47,966 nucleotides of DNA from Ignisphaera sp. (GTDB lineage: Archaea > Thermoproteota > Thermoprotei_A > Sulfolobales > Ignisphaeraceae): NCBI GenBank assembly GCA_028275825.1, contig JAPWTX010000009.1, forward strand, positions 1-47,966, given 5' to 3'. The translations under genes and the position numbers were made by a program. Position 1 is the stretch's first letter, and each line of letters begins with the position of its first letter. The notes beneath the pieces were generated by a model. That model had not been told where the DNA came from, ran no database searches, and saw nothing but the letters and a program-made list of their open reading frames with translations. Positions 43,243 through 47,966 of this stretch are shown here, piece after piece.

Positions 43243-44598
43243 TCACCTCATTTCAGTGTTAAGCCATTCCTTGTATTCCCTGAAAAACTTTTGCTCCTGC
43301 TCACGCCATTCAATATATTTGCTTGGATCTTGTGGAAAGTTTAAATAGAATTCTCGAGCTTTGTCCATGTATTGCTTAAGCTTGTAAAGCTTCAATAAGA
43401 ATCTAGGCTTTGTTAGAAGTGAAGCGAAGGATCTTGCCTTCTCTAAAATTGAGGTATTTAGGTTTCCTTTAGAGCCCATGTCATAAACCTCATCTCCACC
43501 AACAAGTCTTGATTTGAACACGAAGTTCAATTCACTATTTGACATCCTCTGTAGAAACATTCTTAATACGTCTAGAGATGCCTGCTTTGCACCATAGACC
43601 TTGTGAAACTTTATGTGATAGCTCCAGAGGCTTCCAAGACTGGTGTCACTCTTTTCAAGGGCTTCAACAATTACCTCGCTAGCAATCTTAGCGCTGAGCA
43701 TAGCTGAGCCTATTCCACCGCCATGGATGGGATTAGCCGTAGCAGCAGCATCGCCTATTGCGATAAAACTGTTCCAAACCATGCATGGTATAGGTCTGCG
43801 TGTAGGTACAATACCGCCACCACTATGAATAACCTCAGTAACTTTATTACCTATTTTCCGAAGTATGTGCTTCTGAAATTGCGTCTTTGGATTAGGGTTT
43901 CCATCCTTCCATTGAACCCCCAAACCTATGTTATAAACACCTTTACCCTTTGGAAAAAGCCACCAATAACCACCAGGAGCTATATCAACGTTTAAGTATA
44001 TGTATGCAAATTTCTCATCAAGCCCAAAATCTCCCATCACAACTTCTCTATAAGTCACATTATAATCTTCTTTTGGAATAGGCTCAGAGACCCACCAATC
44101 ACTAGGAAGACTCCTTCTAACAACAGCTGCTGCTCCAGAAGCATCAACAATAACCTTACCCTCCATTGCTTTCCTATAACCATTCTTATCCCTAACCTCA
44201 ACTCCTACAATTCTTGAACCTTCAATAATGGGGTTCACAAATGAGTGCTCTAATAGCATCTCAACACCTTGATTTACTGCCATTCGATATAAGCGCATGC
44301 CAAAATTCTTTCTATTCAACGAATACCCTTTTCCAGAGACAATAATAGAGTTATTCTCATCAGGCGAAATTAGTGCGACCCCGTCATATTCATGATCTTT
44401 GTCAAATCCTTGCATTGGTGGCTCTAAACCAAGCTCTATGAAGTGGTGTTCTCCAATAGCATCACCACATACCTTATCTCCAATATTCTTCTCACTTTTC
44501 ATTTCTATTACAGCAACATTTAAACCATTTTTAGATAAGATATATGAAGCGTAGAGCCCTGCTACCCCACCACCAACCACAAGCACATCATACTTCAT
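43243..44598 (-). CDS. Geranylgeranyl reductase family flavoprotein
   Basis: This 451-residue FAD enzyme saturates the isoprenoid chains of archaeal lipids. FAD-binding YDVLVVGGGVAGLYASYIL at residues ~2-20, GDKVCGDAIG, VDASGAAAVVRR and IAIGDAAATANPIHGGGIGSAM are diagnostic. ATG 44598 is chosen; TTG 44607 is also in frame. Its last codons carry the ribosome binding site for the prenyltransferase downstream, so the two lipid genes are translationally coupled. Confidence 0.93.
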   Translation of the reverse strand: MKYDVLVVGGGVAGLYASYILSKNGLNVAVIEMKSEKNIGDKVCGDAIGEHHFIELGLEPPMQGFDKDHEYDGVALISPDENNSIIVSGKGYSLNRKNFGMRLYRMAVNQGVEMLLEHSFVNPIIEGSRIVGVEVRDKNGYRKAMEGKVIVDASGAAAVVRRSLPSDWWVSEPIPKEDYNVTYREVVMGDFGLDEKFAYIYLNVDIAPGGYWWLFPKGKGVYNIGLGVQWKDGNPNPKTQFQKHILRKIGNKVTEVIHSGGGIVPTRRPIPCMVWNSFIAIGDAAATANPIHGGGIGSAMLSAKIASEVIVEALEKSDTSLGSLWSYHIKFHKVYGAKQASLDVLRMFLQRMSNSELNFVFKSRLVGGDEVYDMGSKGNLNTSILEKARSFASLLTKPRFLLKLYKLKQYMDKAREFYLNFPQDPSKYIEWREQEQKFFREYKEWLNTEMR

Positions 44599-44653
44599 AC
44601 CTTTCAAGACCTAGCACCAATTCAAAATGTGGAAAACGAAACCCTTTTTAACC

Positions 44654-45715
44654 TTAAGGTGTTTTACTAAGTAGGCATATAAAGTATCCCTCCATATTAT
44701 GCCTATGAGGCCATATTCTGATGCAGTTCTTTACGTCTTCATCAAATTCTAGACTAGAATATTCAGAGAGCCCATGAGACCAGTAATTGAATGGCGGCGG
44801 CTTAATAGACATCTTGTCGTTTAACTGAAGAACTTTTGTAACTACGTACTCATTCTCTTCTGGTGCAATGCTACATGTCGTGTACACAATTTTGCCACCA
44901 TTTCTAACTAATGTTGTAGCAGCATACAGAAGCTTTATTTCTCTTTCAACAAGCTTTGCCAAATCTTTAACAGAAGTTTTGATCTTTCTACTAGGATCAA
45001 ACATTATGCTACCCTCTGCACTGCATGGCGCATCCACAAGTATGTAATCAAATTTCAATCTCAATTTTTTTACAAGTTCAATTCCATCTTCATTGAGAAC
45101 AATATACGATTTGAACCCCATTCTTATAAAATGCGATAAAAGTGAAGTAGCTCTTCTTGTAGAAATATCATTTGCTACTAGAAGTCCAGAATCATGCATT
45201 AGTAATAGAATATGAATGGCTTTACCACCAGGAGCTGCACACATGTCTAGGGTTAATGAACCTACACCAGGATTCAAAATTAATGGCGCAATCAATGATG
45301 CCTTATCCCTATAAACGTAGTAATACCCTTTAAGATACTCGTGTGTAGAGCCTATGGATGGAGAAGTGGGGGCTACAACAACTGTATAACAATAACTACA
45401 CCACTCTATTCTCTTCAATGAAAAGCTCAAGCTATTGAGTTTGTCTACAACTGCTTCACAGTTGGATCTAAGATAGTTACACAATATTGCAGGCTTTTTA
45501 TCAAAATGCTCAAATGACTCTAAAAGCTTCAATGTCTCTTCATAACCCAGCATTCTAAAATACCGCTCTATCATATATGGCATGTAACCATATTTTTCAG
45601 CAACTGCATGTGCCTCTCTTGAAATATCATCAACTTTTATTTCCTTTAAGACATCCCCCGCAGTAATTGATGAAAGCCTCTGTATTGAAGCATCAGCTGC
45701 GGGTTCACCGTTCAT
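44654..45715 (-). CDS. RNA cytosine-C5 methyltransferase, NOL1/NOP2/Sun family
   Basis: This 353-residue m5C methyltransferase acts on rRNA or tRNA. SAM site MCAAPGGKAIH (~160), motif IV DAPCSAEGS and the catalytic-cysteine motif TTCSIAPEENEYVV. The N-terminal ~120 residues may be a helical RNA-binding region; a second cysteine pair (WCSYC) is present there. Specific target unknown. Confidence 0.93.
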   Translation of the reverse strand: MNGEPAADASIQRLSSITAGDVLKEIKVDDISREAHAVAEKYGYMPYMIERYFRMLGYEETLKLLESFEHFDKKPAILCNYLRSNCEAVVDKLNSLSFSLKRIEWCSYCYTVVVAPTSPSIGSTHEYLKGYYYVYRDKASLIAPLILNPGVGSLTLDMCAAPGGKAIHILLLMHDSGLLVANDISTRRATSLLSHFIRMGFKSYIVLNEDGIELVKKLRLKFDYILVDAPCSAEGSIMFDPSRKIKTSVKDLAKLVEREIKLLYAATTLVRNGGKIVYTTCSIAPEENEYVVTKVLQLNDKMSIKPPPFNYWSHGLSEYSSLEFDEDVKNCIRIWPHRHNMEGYFICLLSKTP

Positions 45716-45886
45716 TGCTATCCCAGCTCACACCTTGTAAGTTTCATCACATTACTTTTCCCAATACCATCTAACATAATACAAAAATATCTTTAACTTT
45801 AAATAATCTTGTTGCCTGAGCCTACTGTTTCGAGTTTCTTGCCGGTTTATAAGAGTTGATATTGATTTTCTTATTTAGGGAATGAA

Positions 45887-47685
45887 GTGCTGAGGCCTAA
45901 GGAGGTTTGTGAGAGACTCGGCATCAGCTATACTACTTTGAGGGACTATGTTAGGAGGGGCTGCATAAAGCCCGTGTTGACTCCTGGTGGTAAGTGGAGG
46001 TTTAGAGAAGAGGATGTGAGAGGTTAATTGGTGTAGTTAAGCAGAAGAGAGTAGTGCTCTACGCTAGAGTATCATCTAATAGTCAGAGAGACGATTTGGA
46101 GAGGCAGGTCAGAGCGTTGGAGGATTGGGCTAGGCAAAACAACATAGTTGATTACGAGGTGGTGACAGATATTGGAAGTGGGTTAAATGAGGATAGGAAG
46201 GGATTCAAGAAGATACTGAAGCTAGCTGTTGAGAGAAAGATATCGAAGATAGTCATAGCATACCCAGATAGATTGACGAGATTTGGCTTCAAAACGATTG
46301 AAGAGCTACTGAGAGCTTTCGGAGTTGAAGTAGTTGTCTTAAACCATGAGGATAAGGATGCTAGGGAGGAGCTTGTAGAAGACCTTATCACAATAATATC
46401 CCACTTTGCGGGAAGACTCTACGGTATGAGGAGCCACAAGTACGAGAAGTGGTTGAAGGTGCGAGAAAGCTCATTGAAGACCCTTAAACAGGTCAGAATG
46501 TACTCAATACCAGTAAGTGATTCAAGAGTTAGTGAGCTGATAACATGGTATCTAAGGACTCTACAGAGAGCAATAGACATAATCTGGGAGAGCATTGATT
46601 GGAGGTATAGGCTCTCGAAAATAGAGAGGAGGAAGAGGAAACAAATAGTAATCATCCCCTATAAGCTTAAAGTCCCCGAGCTACCAAAGAGTAAGTCTTT
46701 CAAGAAGAAGCTTCGTGATGATCTCCTACAAAACTGCCCATACGCTAGACACTGGGTTGACGCTGTTATTAGGACAGCATACTCCATAATGGAGTCATGG
46801 AGGAAGAGGTATATTAAGGGAGGAGCTAGGAAGGTTAAGCCAAGAGTTAAGAAGAGGTTTGCTAGATGTAAGACGACGCTGATGAGTGTGGACTACGAGG
46901 AGAAGAAAATCAGGATTACTGTTAAGCCAGGAGAGTATATAGAGGTCTCTTGGAGTAGTAGGTGGTTCACTAGGATGGTTGAGGGCTGGAGGATTGGAGA
47001 AGTTGTATTGAAGGATGACAGGATACTTATACCATTCAAGTCCACGAGAATTATAGAAGTGAGAGATGTTATTGCGTGGGACTCCAATGAACTATCGCTC
47101 GATGGATTCTCGCCGAGAATAGGCTTCATCAGGGTTGACCTTAAGCCCTTGCAGAGCATGAAGATCACATATGAGAAAAAGAAGAGGATAGCACAGAGCA
47201 GGGGCTTGAAGGACGTCTATGAGAAGTATGTTGCTAGAGAGCGTAATAAGGAGAGGGATTTCGTAAATAAACTAGCAAGTGGGTTAACTAGGCTATTCCC
47301 AAACACTATTCATGTTTTCGAGGATTTAGATAAGGAGGAATTGGTTAGTAGGAGAAAAAACCCCGAAGAGTAGGAGGAAGAGGAATGCTAGAACTCCTTG
47401 GAAGATCATTCAGAAAAAGATCTCTGAGAGAGCTGTTGTAGTAAAGGTTTCCCGAAGAATACCTCTCGGACCTGCCCACGATGCAGGTATGTTGTGAAGA
47501 CCCGAGTGGGCAGGTTATTTAAGTGTCCCAGGTGCGGCTTTGAGCTAGACAGGCAGAAGCTAGCATCAATAAACATATACCTAAAATACCTCAGGATGTG
47601 GGGGTTACCCCACAGCAATGACCTGGAGGAAGCGGTGAAGGGGGGCTGTGGGCTGGGGTCACCCCAAGTGGGTGGAGCCCTGTGA
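45887..47685 (+). mobile_element. Decayed IS607-family element with fused tnpA-tnpB
   Basis: A MerR-type HTH start (RPKEVCERLGISYTTLRDYV) opens at GTG 45887 and ends at TAA 46025. After a one-base shift near 46021 the serine recombinase continues (VLYARVSSNSQRDDLERQV). At about 46489 this runs in frame into TnpB (VRMYSIPVSDSRVSE) with no stop between, giving one 439-codon frame to 47373. Two more shifts follow, an extra A in the A run at 47355-47360 and a missing C at 47451-47453, after which the zinc finger CPRC...CPRC and the last RuvC Asp (LDRQKLASINI) appear. All catalytic residues survive but no intact protein is possible. Confidence 0.9.
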
Positions 47686-47688
47686 CAT

Positions 47689-47763
47689 GGATCCCGATGA
47701 AAAGGGATCCCGAGAGCTGTGAAACCAGGGGAAGAGGGCTTGGTATCAAATGATATCAAGCCC
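47689..47763 (+). terminator. Hairpins at right end of IS607 element
   Basis: GGATCCC (47689-47695) pairs with GGGATCC (47704-47710). GGGCTTGGTATC (47736-47747) pairs with GATATCAAGCCC (47752-47763), loop AAAT, with one G-T pair. These strong hairpins just past tnpB are where the right end and the 3' part of a TnpB guide RNA would be. Confidence 0.55.
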
Positions 47764-47966
47764 AATGAAACCTAAACCCCTAATAACTTTTACTTAATTA
47801 AAATTTACAGATATAAATACGAATAGATGTGGGAAACCCCTGAACACCCTAAAGGGGGTCCTAGCTCTTTAGAGTGGGGGAGGAGATTAGTTAGCGGATG
47901 CCTTACTTATGAAGCTGAGGTATAGGGGTGATGGTGCCAATGGTTTGCTTTTGAATTCGGGATGTG
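47764..47966. other. Downstream flank with IS-end-like motif
   Basis: No gene is seen to the window end. The segment from about 47850 to 47890 contains CACCCTAAAGGGGGT and CTCTTTAGAGTGGGGGAGGAG. The second resembles right ends of archaeal IS605-type elements and the hairpin at 28334. It may be a nested or earlier element remnant. Confidence 0.3.

Noticed and set aside
1-47966. CRISPR arrays or cas genes
   Set aside because: No regularly spaced direct repeats or Cas-like proteins were seen.

Overview
The window looks like chromosomal DNA of an AT-rich hyperthermophilic crenarchaeon (Thermoproteota). I would guess a Desulfurococcales or Ignisphaera-like organism, but I cannot fix the species from sequence alone. 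The reasons are an archaeal spc-type ribosomal cluster with eS4, eL32, eL19 and RNase P protein p29, TATA-box promoters (TTTATAAG type), GGTG-type ribosome binding sites, frequent TTG/GTG starts, a cbf5 gene with a bulge-helix-bulge pre-mRNA intron, box C/D and H/ACA guide RNAs, form III RuBisCO, RadA and isoprenoid ether-lipid genes.

Layout. 1-1370: a decayed tnpB-like gene. 1390-1690 and 3980-4190: two copies of a structured, TATA-preceded non-coding element. 1739-3314: eL42 (L44e), eS27, aIF2-alpha and Nop10. 3334-6578 (minus strand): a RadA-like ATPase, a phosphoribosyltransferase and RtcB, with a likely H/ACA RNA at 4985-5075. 6846-16930: the L22-to-SecY ribosomal operon, including an S14 gene with a TTG start. 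16935-18317: an EMC3-like membrane protein, eL34 and Cmk. 18328-28935: a block between Cmk and eL14 holding a VTT/DedA membrane protein, two FGGY sugar kinases, a HAD phosphatase, RuBisCO, two tRNAs, a HIT protein, RadA, a prepilin peptidase and a MoaD-like protein. 29097-31189: eL14, intron-bearing Cbf5 and a methyltransferase. 32007-36591: ThrRS, a C/D RNA, mevalonate kinase, a PD-(D/E)XK protein and a MEMO-family protein. 36628-38597: two divergent aldo/keto reductases. 39161-41492: a MoaD-like gene with two unrecognised proteins. 41824-45715: a cobalamin adenosyltransferase, then a lipid pair (UbiA-type prenyltransferase and geranylgeranyl reductase) and an RNA m5C methyltransferase. 45887 to the end: a decayed IS607-family element in which tnpA and tnpB are fused.

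How the genes fit together. Most of the window concerns translation and RNA modification: ribosomal proteins, aIF2-alpha, ThrRS, tRNAs, the H/ACA proteins Nop10 and Cbf5, a likely H/ACA guide RNA, two convincing and one weaker C/D guide RNA, RtcB, p29 and rRNA/tRNA methyltransferases. RuBisCO, the HAD phosphatase and the sugar kinases suggest a pentose/RuBP route. Mevalonate kinase, UbiA and geranylgeranyl reductase belong to archaeal lipid synthesis.

The most unusual observations are these. Three conserved genes (eL34, Cmk and the UbiA prenyltransferase) have no in-frame ATG, GTG or TTG where their start must lie. The cbf5 intron sits inside the catalytic aspartate codon, so only the spliced mRNA encodes that residue. 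There is a perfect 13-bp inverted repeat next to the RuBisCO TATA box. An unknown RNA-like element is duplicated. An unrecognised gene group is linked to a ubiquitin-like protein.
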